Origin: Rhynchonema sp. JSB1_4
Lineage: Eukaryota > Nematoda > Chromadorea > Monhysterida > Xyalidae
Assembly: GCA_030248065.1 (NCBI GenBank)
Contig: JASAMV010002936.1
Span: 62,001-126,000 of the forward strand
Length of the DNA stretch: 64,000 nt
Reading direction: 5' to 3'
This document shows, one piece after another, positions 1-12,154 of the stretch. The stretch's first letter is position 1, and the number at the start of each line of letters is the position of its first letter. Under the pieces are notes generated by a model. It was not told the DNA's origin, searched no databases, and saw nothing but the letters and a program-made list of their open reading frames with translations. The position numbers and the translations under genes are program-made.

Positions 1-3000
1 CAAAAGAAAACCAATTTTTCACTAAGGATACCATCTTGTGTCGATTCGGCTGTGAAACATTGTCCAGTAGCCTGTGATTGCAACGGCATACTTGGTTACT
101 GTCCGATGTTTCAAACGGACCATGCTGTCTGTCAAGCATACGACGAAGCATCCGTCGTGCGCAACCTGCCAAGTTCCAACGCGATTGCAATGAACGCACC
201 AATTTCTGAACGGCTTGGACGCCCAACGAATGCAGATGATGCAGCACGGCATCTAACAATAACGCACGTCGCATATTGACAATCTCACGATCGGCCAGCC
301 AGCCGTCACACGCCAACAACACCGATCGACTGTCTTGACGGCGCGCACGGCCTGTAGCATGGGGAGGGGGAATACTAGCGCCATGCGTATAAGAGGCTGG
401 CACGTGACGGACTCTAACCCGGTGCAGTGACCACCTGGATAGCGGCATTGCAGAGGACCGGTGGCACGAAAGAATCTCTGACTTCACATGCTCATATGTA
501 TTTTAAGTGCCGTGCGACCGACGAAACAGCGGAGTCATAAAAGCGGCCCGTCTGTTCTTGTACCCGACCCGCTACTGTATACACATACAACCACATAATG
601 TCCCTTTGTAGCGAGTGCGAGACACATTCCTAAAACTTCTCCATAGACAGCACGCAACATTGCCCCACAAGCAGGTACAAATCTGCGTTCCACTTGTACG
701 CTGTGATATTCTCAATATCCGCCGGCCCACCTTTCTTCTGTTGTCTGGCAATGTCGTTGGACACGAGATTGTAAGTGACGATGAGCGTGCATTGCGGAAT
801 GTCGAGTCCCTCCTCGGCCACCGACGTCGCCACCAGCACTTGGACGGCGCCACCACGGAATTGGCGCAATGTGGTCTCCTGCTCGGCCTTGCCGCTGCCG
901 AAGCGCTCATCGCTCACGTTCGCGCCTGACACACACAGTCAAACAGTGGTGATTGCTGTTTGGACCGGCCCAAGCAAAGTACTAACTTGGCATTCATCTG
1001 AATAATACAGCAGAATTAGCTCAAAATATTCATTTTCAATGTGCAGACAGGCACACCCCACGACTACATACTGTAGGCCAGAAGATTAAGAGATTAAGAT
1101 CACAACCGGAACGAAGAGAAAGCAAAATATCAGCGCAGTTCATGCAGGGATGCTAAGAGACCCTCAATGAACCACAATCAGTTTACAATTCAGTTAAAAA
1201 CCGCCATGGAGTCACGCACTGGTCAATGAAGCCACTTTGACACCAACGGGCAGCACATCGGTTTGATTGAGATAGTCACGCAGGAATCGAGTCATCGCAC
1301 GCGTGCGCACGAACACAATCGCACGACGCGCGCTCTCATCGGACCGACGGAATTCGGTCTGTAATATTTATTGATTGGCGTTGTTTTCGAACTCATAGTT
1401 GTGACCGAAAATAAGCGCAGCAGTCATCTGATCCCGTCCCAACTCAGCAGACCGACCTGCAATTCCAACACCAACTTATCGACCATATCATTCTTGTATC
1501 TGCCGGTCTGATCGTCCCATTCAATTTCATTCACTCTAGTTCGGTACAATTCGTGCAGTTTGTGATCGACCGCATTCACTTTGGTTCGTTCAGCACGTTC
1601 CAACGCACTCAACTGCTCGCCGACGTATCGGTGCGCGTACCTGGCTGGCAGATGCGCCAACAGCTCCAACGCGTGACCGTAAATCTGTCAATCACAGCGT
1701 TCATCATTCACGCAACAAACTGTTCAACATTCAACATCATCCAAGCACATACCTGCAAATAGTGCAAACATCGCATCAGATTCAACTTGACGTTTTTGTC
1801 CTTCAATTTTGGCACGTGATCAAGCTGCAGTGCCAACCTCCATTGTTCGTAACGTTGCGAATAGTGTTGCTCGGGGATAACATTAAGACGCAGCTGCTTC
1901 TTGGTGCTTTTCGGTTGATGCAGAACATCTGTGTGTATTGTGGTCGGTATCAAACAAACGTCGTGATCGGACCGGCCCGACACTGTCTAGCAAGACCGAT
2001 CAGATCAATGTGATGTCTTCAAATACAGGGGAAGTACCAGTCACCCTGTTTGAGACAGACCAATGTATTGGCTAGCTTGCTGGTTTGACGCACAATTTAC
2101 ATCGAAGCCAATCAAGAGCGAAAACATCAACCAACTGTTTTTGACCAGCGCGTCCAAGGTCGGCTTGATCTGTCGTTCAATACATCGCATTATATCGCGC
2201 ACCATCGAGTAGTACGGGTGTTCTTTGTAGCTCGATTTACATTGCACAAAATCTGTTAGTTATTGAGTGAATTTGTCGTCACAACGACAATGAGCACATC
2301 AAGCATTACATTGTGGATGATGCTGCTGCTCGCCGGAAAGGTAAAGCACGCACTACAGCGTAGATGAACAGAAAACATAACAAAGCCATCAGTCCGTCAA
2401 ATCCAACCATCGAACGGGTCATTAGCCCATTGATTCAAACTGTCCCTCTCCTTGTGCACCATCGCCAGCCGTGTGGCACACAATCGTGCTGCTGTGAGCA
2501 ACACGTGCTCTTTGGCTGACTGCAACTCGCGCGAATCACCCGTGCCCAATGATGCCGTCATGCCAAGCACCTGCTGATGATGATATACGTACAGTGTGCA
2601 CATTGGATTATGGCCGTTGTCAGTGACGACAATCGTACGTGCATTGAGATGCCCGTTTTGGTCTGTTGCCACAGTCCGGCCTCAACGGTGTGGCCAATTG
2701 TCTCACATGAAAGCTATTGCGCAGCTATCAAACGCGCTCGATTATGCGGCTGGATCGGCCTTGGTTATTTGACTTTATGTCAGGAGTTTTCGCGATTTAG
2801 TGATTCCAATAATTTCGACCAGCGTAACAGTTGTTAGCAGGCTCGGAACAAGCAACATTCGCTCGAAATATGCAAATACAAAGCGTCACCTGACCAAAGC
2901 AGACCCAAGCAGCAAATTCGATGCCGGCTTTGACGCCAGTTCAACGGCCAACCTGTGGCAGGTGCACGTCGGCATCGTGTTTGCGTTTGGCATAATCGTC

Positions 3001-5221
3001 CATGATCACATTATAGGGATGGCCCCTCTTTGTGTGATGACATTCGTCCAACACCAACATACTCATGTCATTCCAACGCAATCGACCGCTGTCCATGCTG
3101 TTGATTAGCAGATTGCTGCAAACAAACACACATCCATCTCTAATTGGTTTTGGGTGATCATACATGTGTTTGAACATAAAAACTTGGTCAATTGCCAAGC
3201 GTGACGCACGCACACGAGTATCTGCGGTGTCATCACAATGACGTGACTGGCCAAGACGACCGGCAGTTTGGGCGTGGTCGTCTCGCCACCAGCGATGCCC
3301 TCCACTTGGCATATGTCACGCAGATAGGTGTTCAATTGGAAGGTCTGTTGGTCGACCAATGGCACTGTCGGCACCAGGAACACTACCTGAATATACAGAT
3401 AGCGTCTATTATTATGTCCAGCTCCTGGTAATCGGCGGGTGGATTTTCGCCTGGTCGGAAGAGAAACAATTGTTTCCTTGACTCAAAATGCATTTTTAGC
3501 CGCAAAAAATTTAATGAGTTGAAACAAACAGTCCTGGTTGTACCATCAATACTGTTCGGCGATTTACCAATATTTTTCGTAACTCAGGTACTACAGCAGG
3601 TATGCCATGAGAACAATTGATTTCCAACGCGTTGCCTGATCCCATCACCAAGTTAACTGGACGTTTGATGCCACTGGCTGTTTGCGGTTGAAACTACTAC
3701 ACCAGTCGCATGCAGTAAATATGATGAAGAGACTAGTGGCATGGGCTGAGTGCCGGTACAAACCCGTTTGACCGATGGTCCATGATTATTGCCAGTCAAG
3801 TGTTGTCGTATACAGTAGGCAGCTACCACGGTCTTGCCCGTGCCGGTGGGCGCCGTCATGACCACATTATGACCGGCACACACTGATTCGGCCAACTCCA
3901 ACTGGTATGGTCGCAATTGCAATCGTTCGGCAACGGCATTTGATCGGAATTCACGCAATTGCTTGGCGAATACAAGCCGATCGGACGATTCTGATAGGCA
4001 AAGAGCAATACCTATGGACATGGTTTCGCGTGAGCTCACTATCTCGCACCAGGTTACGTTTGTACTGACGACTGCCTAGTGCACCGATTGTCTGTGATAG
4101 TAAGCTGCGTAATCGTACCATATAGTGATTGATTGGGTCCGCGTTCATAAAGTCAAAACTCGTACTGATGGACGGTCGATCGTCAGTGCTTTTGATCGAG
4201 TGAAAGTTTGGTGAACACGACACGGGCAATGATAGATGTTGGGTATATGGGGTGCCAATATTGGTTGTGCCAAAAACGGGCTATAACGGTCAGTAGTATA
4301 CCATTATTTGCGGACGTGGTTGACGGCAGTGATACGAGACTGGAGGCAGCCACAACATCACTGTTGGCATTCGTTTGGTTTGGCATCGGTCGTTTACCCA
4401 TCAAACGATTGCGGTGGTCACCTGGTAATCGTAAATTGTCAATATTAGTGCCGTGCGCATGAGCGTCATCATCAAATTGAACATCACCGATTTTAGCCAT
4501 CAAGTCTGTCTCAATGTCGTATATCACAGCTAGACCACTTGGCATGTCAGCTATTATCTCTAACAGATCCCAGTACCACAACACCGGCTCGATCGAACAG
4601 CCCGGCAAACCGTCAATCAAATGTGACCACGCGGACGCAGCATCTGAAACATTACACATAATCAATTCTTTTCCCGAACTTGCCTTTACAGCCCCGATAA
4701 GCGGGGATCGCTAAGCGAAAACAACCTTATCACTGGGGCTGGGTTGTATAACCATCTCTTTTGATATCAAGCCCAGTTAGAATTAGCTAGCAAGGGATCA
4801 GTTGAAACCAACAATTTGATCAACATACCCTGTATTGGCAAGGTGGACTCGACCAAGTGCCGATAGTGCTCACGTTCCACCCTGACGCCTCGAGGCAGTC
4901 GGCGTTCCAGCAACAAATCGCACACCGACCGTATGTCCAGCTCACAGATAAAGTCCAATTCGTCTCCTGTCAACCAACAACGACCACGTTTGGCGTTGCT
5001 CGAAACTTTCAATTGCTACCACCAGTGGACAGCAGCAATTTTAAAACCCGGTTTTTGTGGCATAAGACCATGAAGTATTTTGCACTAACTTTTCTGACCA
5101 ACCTAAATCAAGTGTTCTTCACAGTACATTTGTGAAAAAACCGGACCGTTAAAGTTTCACATTCCACGAAAATAAACTCACTCAATTTGTCAAGCTTCTG
5201 TCTGTCCTCTTCAGTTGACAT
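1..5221 (-). CDS. RIG-I-like receptor / Dicer-related helicase (DRH), 3' end outside window
   Basis: Multi-exon DExD/H RNA helicase of the RIG-I/MDA5/DRH family, which senses double-stranded RNA in the cytoplasm. In gene order: ATG exon 5182-5221 (MSTEEDRQKLDKL, GTGAGT donor); exon 4829-4966 and an exon around 4470-4680, both helical and compatible with a death-fold/CARD-like N-terminus (inference); Walker A APTGTGKT near 3830-3860; FLVPTVPLVDQQ near 3330-3380; VMTPQILV near 3220-3240; motif II DECHH near 3033-3050; motif III GMTASLGTGDS near 2530-2585; helicase-insert exons near 1708-1985 and 1424-1669; motif V ATSVAEEGLDIP near 795-835; motif VI GRARRQ split by an intron, second part near 330-360. 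Motif order and the DECHH box exclude Dicer, which has DECH and would continue into PAZ/RNase III. The C-terminal RNA-binding regulatory domain should lie left of base 1. Exon borders other than the first two are approximate. Confidence 0.88.
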
Positions 5222-6200
5222 GGCGATCACCCAACCTGCATTTCGATAATAATTTATATTGACCAGTCAAATCGAACCGGACGGAATTGAATTGAATGTA
5301 TCACGGTATGTGAACCGCGACCGAAAATACATGGCTGCAGCGTGTGGCACATTTGACAACAACAAATATCATTTTTTGCAATTTTATTTCATCAACTACG
5401 TAGCAACAATTGAATCACAGAGCAACATCAACACATGATCAGATCAATGAAAGCAATGAAACAAAATACATCAGACAGTAAACTGAGAAGACGAGTACAT
5501 AACCACAACTTTCATGCACACTGATTCTCAGAGCGTTACACACTTGGCACCAACATTCACTTGAGCAAACAACCTCAAGTCCCCTGGCAGTGGTCAAACA
5601 CGTCTGGGTCCCCTGGCAGTCTGCAACCGTTTGGTGTGCAACGGCTGGTGATTGCTGACAGCAGTGTGTCGTCGTGCGAGTTGTCGTTGTTGTCTGTATT
5701 GTGTGCGTATCACCTTGTTGCGCTCCTTACGTCGATTGTCGTGCACGGCCGGCGCGTTCATCAGATCGTGCATCGTTATCGAACGTCCGCTCGACTGCTG
5801 TGTTACACATGTGTTTCGGCCGTGTGTGTAAGCATAGCGCGCATATTCACACAAACACGTGGCTAATTCGAGAATTTGATGTATTATAGTAAATTTCCAA
5901 ATTCGCTGCCGCACAGTAAAGTACGCCCCATAGTTAATGTCAGGTTCTAAACCCGAAAATCAGCTTGTGAAACATTAGGACAGCCAACACACACGCAGCT
6001 TGCCAGCCAGCCAGGCAGCTGCGCGCAATGTTTCAGAACCGCGCATGGTTAGCGTTCGGGTTTATAACTTGACATTAACTATGGGGCGTATTTTACTGTG
6101 CGGCAACGAATTTGGAAATTTACTATACTGCACCAAACTCGTGTAAAACCGCTAATTCGCTTCAATTTACCGGTTGATTTGCCACAAAGTTTGTGAAACA
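5222..6200. other. Intergenic region with one foldback element
   Basis: No supportable coding exon. It separates the 5' end of the RIG-I-like gene from the 3' end of NOL9 (both minus strand), so a promoter for the helicase gene should lie in roughly 5222-5880. I see no clear core promoter motif. The only structure is the foldback repeat listed separately. Confidence 0.5.
5885..6127. mobile_element. Foldback MITE, about 85-bp arms
   Basis: The left arm starts TATAGTAAATTTCCAAATTC and the right arm ends with its reverse complement. The arms continue through CCGCACAGTAAA and CGCCCCATAGTTAATGTCA. The centre holds a GCCAGCCAGCCAGGCAGC tract. Arms differ at only a few sites, so the copy is fairly young. 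The target duplication is not clear (possibly TA). Confidence 0.75.
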
Positions 6201-9200
6201 TCAAACCTGTTGGTGTTGTTGATTGTTGACCACATCATTGCGATTCGTGTAGTAGCCAATAAATGCCGGGTGTTCCTGGGGTGCGTGTGTCTCGATTTCA
6301 GTGTCACAGTTCTTCATCAGAACGTACGGCGCATCGAACGCATTCATCTGAAACAGCATAATTTTCTATTATTGATTTGATTTCATTCATTATATTATAT
6401 TATTATTTTTGTTTTTTTCCACTAATTCAGCAAGTGTATTGCAACCAAATTATTGAACAAAATGGGTAGCAATGTACCTGTTCAGTGAGCAACGGCCTTG
6501 GCATGTCCACGTCACCCTTTGCCAAACAGTTGACAGTGGCGAGTTTGTGGCTGGGCACAGGTGTACACAAGTAGATGGCACGTCGATGCACGTCAGTCGC
6601 ACGTACAATACCGTAACCGATGCAGCGCAACAGACCGCAATCGGGCACACAGCGACGTGGCAGGGTGTCGTCGTCAAGGTAGTGACCGCCCAGCTGCAAT
6701 TCACGTTGTTGTGCATCACCACGGTCTGGGCTGGGCAGGTCAACATTGCAGTGCAACACTCTGGCAGAGCGCAAAGCTATTTTTACCAAGAGACGAAAAC
6801 AAACAATGCGTGATTTTCAGACGAAAACAAACAATTCGTGACCCCATAAAAGTCGATTGATAATGGTGAGGCGCACGGCACTAATATTGCCAATACCTAC
6901 CAATTCGTCAGGTGCCTGACACAGTGCGACGACGGCACAGTTGATCACCGACAATACGGTGGCATCGGTTTGTTCATGATCATTGAAGAACCACAAGGCG
7001 ACGCGATGCATTGGGATGCGATAGGGTGGCGTGTCCTGTGCGGTGATCAGATGACCGCCTTTGACCATCGCTGACAAATACGACAACATCGACAGGTCAC
7101 GCAGCTGCGGCGCCGACAACGGACTGGAAATTGGGTAATGCTTGCTTGTGGAAGTGGAATGCACCATCTTGCTGCGATTGTGTTTTGTCATTTTCTTGTG
7201 AAGCCCAACAGCAAACCGAGGGGACGTAAACACGATTTGTCACTAATTGCGATGCTGCGCTTGCACATTGGCATACCGGACCTGCTGTCTTCTGCAGGCG
7301 CGTAGTCACAAATCGCCTTCACTGACAACACGAGACGACCGTCGGTCATGGGTAACTTGACAGTTGAAAACTGAAAATCATCATTGGAGTCGCTATAGTC
7401 GTTTCGGAAGAGGAAGATTTGTCATCATAGTTACTGTGTTGTGCTTGTCATTAGAAGAGACCGAACTTTAACTGTGGCTCGACTGTGAATCGAACATCTA
7501 ACCGTTGTCAGTTGCAGGATGGTCGAGGCGTTCACAGCTGATATCACGTCTTTCAGCAACTTCAGGCCGGTATCTGCAAATGTAAAGCGGCAGGTTTACA
7601 TATAAAACCCATTTTAAAGCAACCACAAGCAGACGCACCAACCACCCAGCCGCAGGTGTTGACGATCAGACAACGATTTGGGTGGGATTTGATGGACAGG
7701 AACTTGTTGTACAGCAGCTTGACTGCATACAATAGCTGAGCGCGTCGAGCCACCGGAGATACGGCACCGAAGAAATACGCGCTGAAACATCATGTGCCAT
7801 TAGTGAACGCGCAATTTTTGAGCAAAGGCAATCGTTCACTCACTTGTCGAAATCACTTTTCATATGCGCCAATGGTGGGGCTGAAAGTTTGGAAACTTTG
7901 CAGAAAACCACGTTGCGTTTGTTTTCAGTGTGCTTTTACAAACCCTTAGGGTGGAATTTTCAAAACGGTGTAAAGGTCAGTTGGGCGTAAAGGTCGGTGT
8001 AAAGTTCGGTCGAAAGCTCGGTCGGTGTAGCTCGGTCTAAGTAAACGTGAAACATTGCCTGTTATTAACGTGGAATGTTTCAAGTTTACACCGAGGTCTA
8101 TCACACTGAGCTGTCCACCGAGCTTTCCACCGACCTTTACACCCAACTGACCTTTACACTGTATCCAGATATCACCCTTAGACGTCAAAAACGCAACAAA
8201 CAAACGTACACAACAATGGCTGCGTGACTTTGGTTAACGATACACATCCGGGTGGTGTGAACTCGGTTTGACCAACGTCCGTGTCCAAATAGTACGTGTC
8301 GATACTGCAAACAAAAAAGTGGGATATACTTAGCCAGTTAGAATACTATAAAGGTATAGTAAAGTATAATTTAGGCACTTTCATGCAACCTACCAACCCG
8401 CTCAATTTTCAAACGCTGTATTCAAGCAAATTTTAATTTAAAGGACGGAACTGCGGCGACGGTGAGGTACGACAAATCAATAATAGCATCAAATGAATGT
8501 GACACACCTTTTCTGCAGCAATTGATTGCACATCAGACGACAGAGCAGTGATTTGCCTGTGTTCTTCGCGCCCGTCACCAACAACACACGCGAATTGTTG
8601 CGTTGTGCCCCTGGGCAATATGTGTATGCAGACAACGATTGTGCCGTGCGATAAACAATGAGTAAACGAATACAACAATTAGCAGTGACCACCAACGGCG
8701 CGAGTGCCACCCAATCCACCAAAACAACAACAATTGCCACGGCGCTCACCTGTCTGAGCGTGGATTTGCCTGCACAAATCATTCAAGGCCAGTTCAATCA
8801 CACTCTCGTTGTCAGCCATCCATCGTCGATATCCGTGTGCGGCCATTGTTGTGCGACTGCAGGTACGTGTGATCATGTCGCTGCTGTTTGGCGACAACAA
8901 CGGACGGAAGAAACGCATACTGTAGATGTCGCGGATGGTTACTGTAAGGGCGCGTATAGATTGAACTGGAAATATTTCTGGAGCACCAACTTTTTATTCT
9001 ATGTCCGAAAGCCAGAAATATCTCCAGCTCAATCTATACGCAAAACTGGAAATATTTCTGGAGCCATGTTTTTTATTCTATGTCACAGGTCCAGAAATAT
9101 TTCCAGCTCAATCTATACGCAAAACTGGAAATATTTCTGGAGCAGTTCGTAACATTTATGTGTCCAAGTTATTCAAGAAAAAACGTGGTGTGAGTGCATG

Positions 9201-11108
9201 CAACATTTTCTTTGATTACAGGGTGTGCCAAATTATGACATGAATTATTGGTTGTGCAGCAACAGATTGATGGTGATAAAACGCAAAGTATACACCCAAC
9301 ATCAGCTTTGAATTTTTTTAAAGTTTGCCAAGCTAAACTTTACTATTTTGCAAACATGTTTTCACATGCCCGAGAACGCGTTTTTTAAAGAAAAATTTGC
9401 ACCTGAAAATTTCAGTTGAGCACCCTGTACTGAACCAATGGTTTTTAAATGTGCACAACGTGACGCAATGAAAATTCTAACAAGGAGATCGCTTGCATAC
9501 CACAAAAACAAAATAAAGTGTATACCGAGGTCGGAAGCTCAATTCTGATACCGCACCAAATTAGGGGCATCATTTAGAATTCTCGGGCATGCGAAAGCAT
9601 GTTTACAAAATAGCGAATATAGCTTGGCAAGTAGAACTTTAAACAATCTAAAGCTGATGTTGGGTGTACTTTGCGTTTTATCACCAGCTGCACAAACAAT
9701 AATCCATGATATAATTTGGCACACCCTGTAATCAAGGAAAATGTTGCATGCACTCACCCCACATTTTTTCTTGAATAAGCTGGAGGCATAAATGTTTCAA
9801 ACTGCTCCAGAAATATCTCCAGTTTTGCGTATAGATTGAGCTGGAGATATTTCTGGATCTGTGACATAGAAGAAAAAATTGTTGCTCCAGAAATATTTCC
9901 AGGTTGTGTATAGATTGAGCTGGAGATATTTCTGGCTTTCGGACATAGAATAAAAAATTGTTGCTCCAGAAATATTTCCAGTTCAATCTATACGCGCCCT
10001 AACTGTGAATGGCTGGTTACCGTAGTCACGCATGCATGGTTACTTAGTTGCTGGGGGTTGTAACTTTGTGACTATTGTCTCATACGGCACCCTTCAATGC
10101 AAATTAGTTCAGCTGACTGTACTGATTGTGTGTAAGCACAATTTATGATGGCAGTGGTTGAAGCACTGACCAAGGTAAGTGGGGAACGATGCTCGCAGCA
10201 GCACGATTGTGAATGGATTGCGAGCGTACATTTGCACCAAATCGTTGACTTCAGCTGGTGTGAGGAACTGAAAAGAACGGGCGTCAATAAACGCCCAAAT
10301 GTCACTAACCAATCACAACAGAATGCTTTCTTTTTTCCATATTTCAAAAATACCGCGCACTTTTACGCGATAAGACAACCAGATACCGTGAGCCCGAAAC
10401 TGAGATGGTAAACTATTGTCCTTATTTTAGTCAAGAAAGGCACTACACACATGATGTGCATGTAAGAACTGAACGCCCAAACACCAACATCGCACCATTT
10501 GCAGTCGTGCGCGCATCAGTATCTCGGTGCATCTGCCCTCACGGCCTCGCGCTTCGAATGTCACCGGCCAGCCGAATCGTCGTGGAGCGCACACACTCAT
10601 CCAATGTTGGTCGCAGAACTCGGATGTCGGCTGTATTGGAACAAGAATGGTGGCGTCACAAAAACCTGTAAACGCCAAAACTGAAATGGCAAACGCCACC
10701 AACCAGATTGACGCCATCCACGATCAATTGGCCAACGAGCGCCTGCACGTCGAAAACACCGAAGAACGACAACGGACAATTACTGACGAGGCATGCCACC
10801 ACCAGCGAACCGTCATCGACTGCCATCGACGTGTAGATGCTGAAAGAATGATAAACAAACCTGGTGATTTGTGAATTATTGGTACCAGTAAACACGAGAC
10901 GTGGTCCGCGCAGGAACAAGCACAAAGTATGATGAGTATGATGGCGGCATGCCTCGACAAGAACTGGACTACGAATTGAAGTGTACGAAAGATAGACATT
11001 GGAAAAATAATCATAATTTGAAATGGGACTAACCGATGCGTTTGCGCGACTGTCACCTTGGTTGGTTTCTCCTTCAAGCCGCTCTTTCGCGTTGGTCGCA
11101 CCATTTTG
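6201..11108 (-). CDS. nol9: Polynucleotide 5'-hydroxyl-kinase NOL9/Grc3-like
   Basis: Nucleolar kinase that phosphorylates 5'-OH ends during ITS2/pre-rRNA processing. ATG exon ends near 11037 (MVRPTRKSGLKEKPTK, basic). Then FFGVFDVQALVGQL (10690-10860, the N-terminal beta domain of the family), LTPAEVNDLVQMY (10165-10265), a helical exon (8757-8900), P-loop VTGAKNTGKS (8540-8579), Walker B exon YLDTDVGQTEFTPPG (8225-8300), YFFGAVSP and INTCGW-like VNTCGWVVG (7630-7780), LRDLSMLSYLSAM (7090-7130), and the C-terminal IGYGIVRATD...LYLCTPVPS-like exon (6487-6790). The last exon ends at TGA 6201. Motif order matches the family throughout. Two PIF-like foldbacks sit in its introns. Exact borders of several exons are approximate, but no frameshift or stop was seen within the conserved exons. 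Confidence 0.88.
7949..8177. mobile_element. PIF/Harbinger-like MITE in a NOL9 intron (TSD TTA)
   Basis: Ends read GGGTGG...ATCACCC and are flanked by TTA at 7946-7948 and 8178-8180. Arms share GTGTAAAGGTCAGTTGGG and TAAAGGTCGG. A 3-bp TWA duplication with GGG-starting ends is the hallmark of PIF/Harbinger elements. It lies in the intron between the Walker B exon and the exon reading PPLAHMKSDFD. Confidence 0.8.
8948..9999. mobile_element. 1.05 kb PIF/Harbinger-like foldback in a NOL9 intron (TSD TAA)
   Basis: Begins GGGCGCGTATAGATTGAACT and ends with the reverse complement. TAA flanks it at 8945-8947 and 10000-10002. Each end has two to three tandem copies of a ~75-bp unit containing CTGGAAATATTTCTGGAGC. 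The inverted arms then continue with diverging sequence to about 9385 and 9565, leaving only about 180 bp unique centre. No transposase remains. It separates two NOL9 exons, so the intron is over 1.2 kb. Confidence 0.88.
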
Positions 11109-12154
11109 CTGACAATCGGCACAATCTCAACCACAAGAAGAACGTGTTTCACGCACACAAGATCTATCTCAAAGGAGGACCAGTTCAGGCGATCGCGACC
11201 AAACGCGTACGTCGAACAAAATAATAATGACGGCAATGTCATAAATCTGGATTTTTATGCCATTTCAACAGCGTGCAACGTTTCAAATTGAAGTCCAAAA
11301 AACAAAACCCATAACGTGAACGTGTTTATGTACAGGAGGAAATTGGACGAACTGTGTTGGTTTCACAGAAAGACGTTGCAACTAAACTGATCTGAAACAA
11401 AAGCCGGAGCAAAATTTGACTGAAATGCATAGCGTAATGACTTCCAAGAACACAGTGACATGTAACAACAAGGCGGCTGAAACCCGTAGTATAGTGCAAC
11501 GTAATATACAGTTACACGCAGCAATGAAATGTGAAAAATATACAGTGGTTGATAATTGATAACCCAGAATAAACCGAAGAAAAGTGGGGAAAATGACAAA
11601 CCATGACAAGACAAAAAACCAATACCGTAAAAACCTAAATACAGCCCCCCCGGAATAGAGCCCCCCCCGTAATACAGCCCCCCCAAAAAGGGGTCAGTGA
11701 ATTAATAGAGCCCCCCCCGGAATAGAGCCCCCCTAAGTAACATCCCCTATACAGCAGTGTATTAACGCTTGATAGTGGTGCACAAGTACATTTACGCACG
11801 TTTATTGTTAGTTCAGAGCACATAATACGCCTCTTATTGACGAATAGAGACGAATAAATGCGGTTACAAGCGAAAAAACATCCTTTCAAACCCCCTTTTC
11901 GGGGTTTTTAGGGGTATTTCTGGGAACAATTTTTTCAGGTTTGGGTCAGTGAATTAATAGAGGCCCCCCCGGAATAGAGCCCCCCAAAATGGGGTCAGTG
12001 AGTTAATAGAGCCCCCCCCCTTCTATTTAGGTTTTTACGGTAATCAACAAAATGCGGCAACAAAAAATGAAAAAATGACAAGCCACGTGTAGAGTTCAAG
12101 TGCAGCGAAAACGTGTACATAAACATAACATAAACATCTCGTTGTTGACAATCG
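11109..12154. other. Intergenic region between NOL9 start and the next minus-strand gene's end
   Basis: No coding exon supported. It contains the presumed NOL9 promoter region (just right of 11108) and a TA-flanked MITE at 11625-12040. Confidence 0.5.
11625..12040. mobile_element. TA-flanked MITE with poly-C/G interior (CCGTAAAAACCTAAATA family)
   Basis: TIR CCGTAAAAACCTAAATA...TATTTAGGTTTTTACGG, flanked by TA at 11623-11624 and 12041-12042, consistent with a Tc1/mariner-type target. The inside alternates GCCCCCCC runs with the phrases GAATAGAGCC and GGGGTCAGTGAATTAATAGA. Related copies or fragments are at 15304-15727, 15788-15850, 32080-32640, 33940-34060 and 53700-53850. Confidence 0.82.

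Noticed and set aside
630..3383. Dicer as the identity of the first gene
   Set aside because: The motif II sequence is DECHH, and the exon texts around VATSVAEEGLDIP and the SAT-like motif TASLG match RIG-I-like receptors. No PAZ or RNase III exon follows inside the window, though the 3' end is missing.
6450..6860. Long plus-strand ORFs over the NOL9 C-terminal exon
   Set aside because: They are antisense shadows. The minus-strand frame carries the conserved GIVRATD and TPVP motifs and proper splice sites.
8658..9152. 164-codon plus-strand ORF
   Set aside because: It runs from antisense of the NOL9 P-loop exon into the tandem units of the PIF-like foldback; low-complexity repeat translation.
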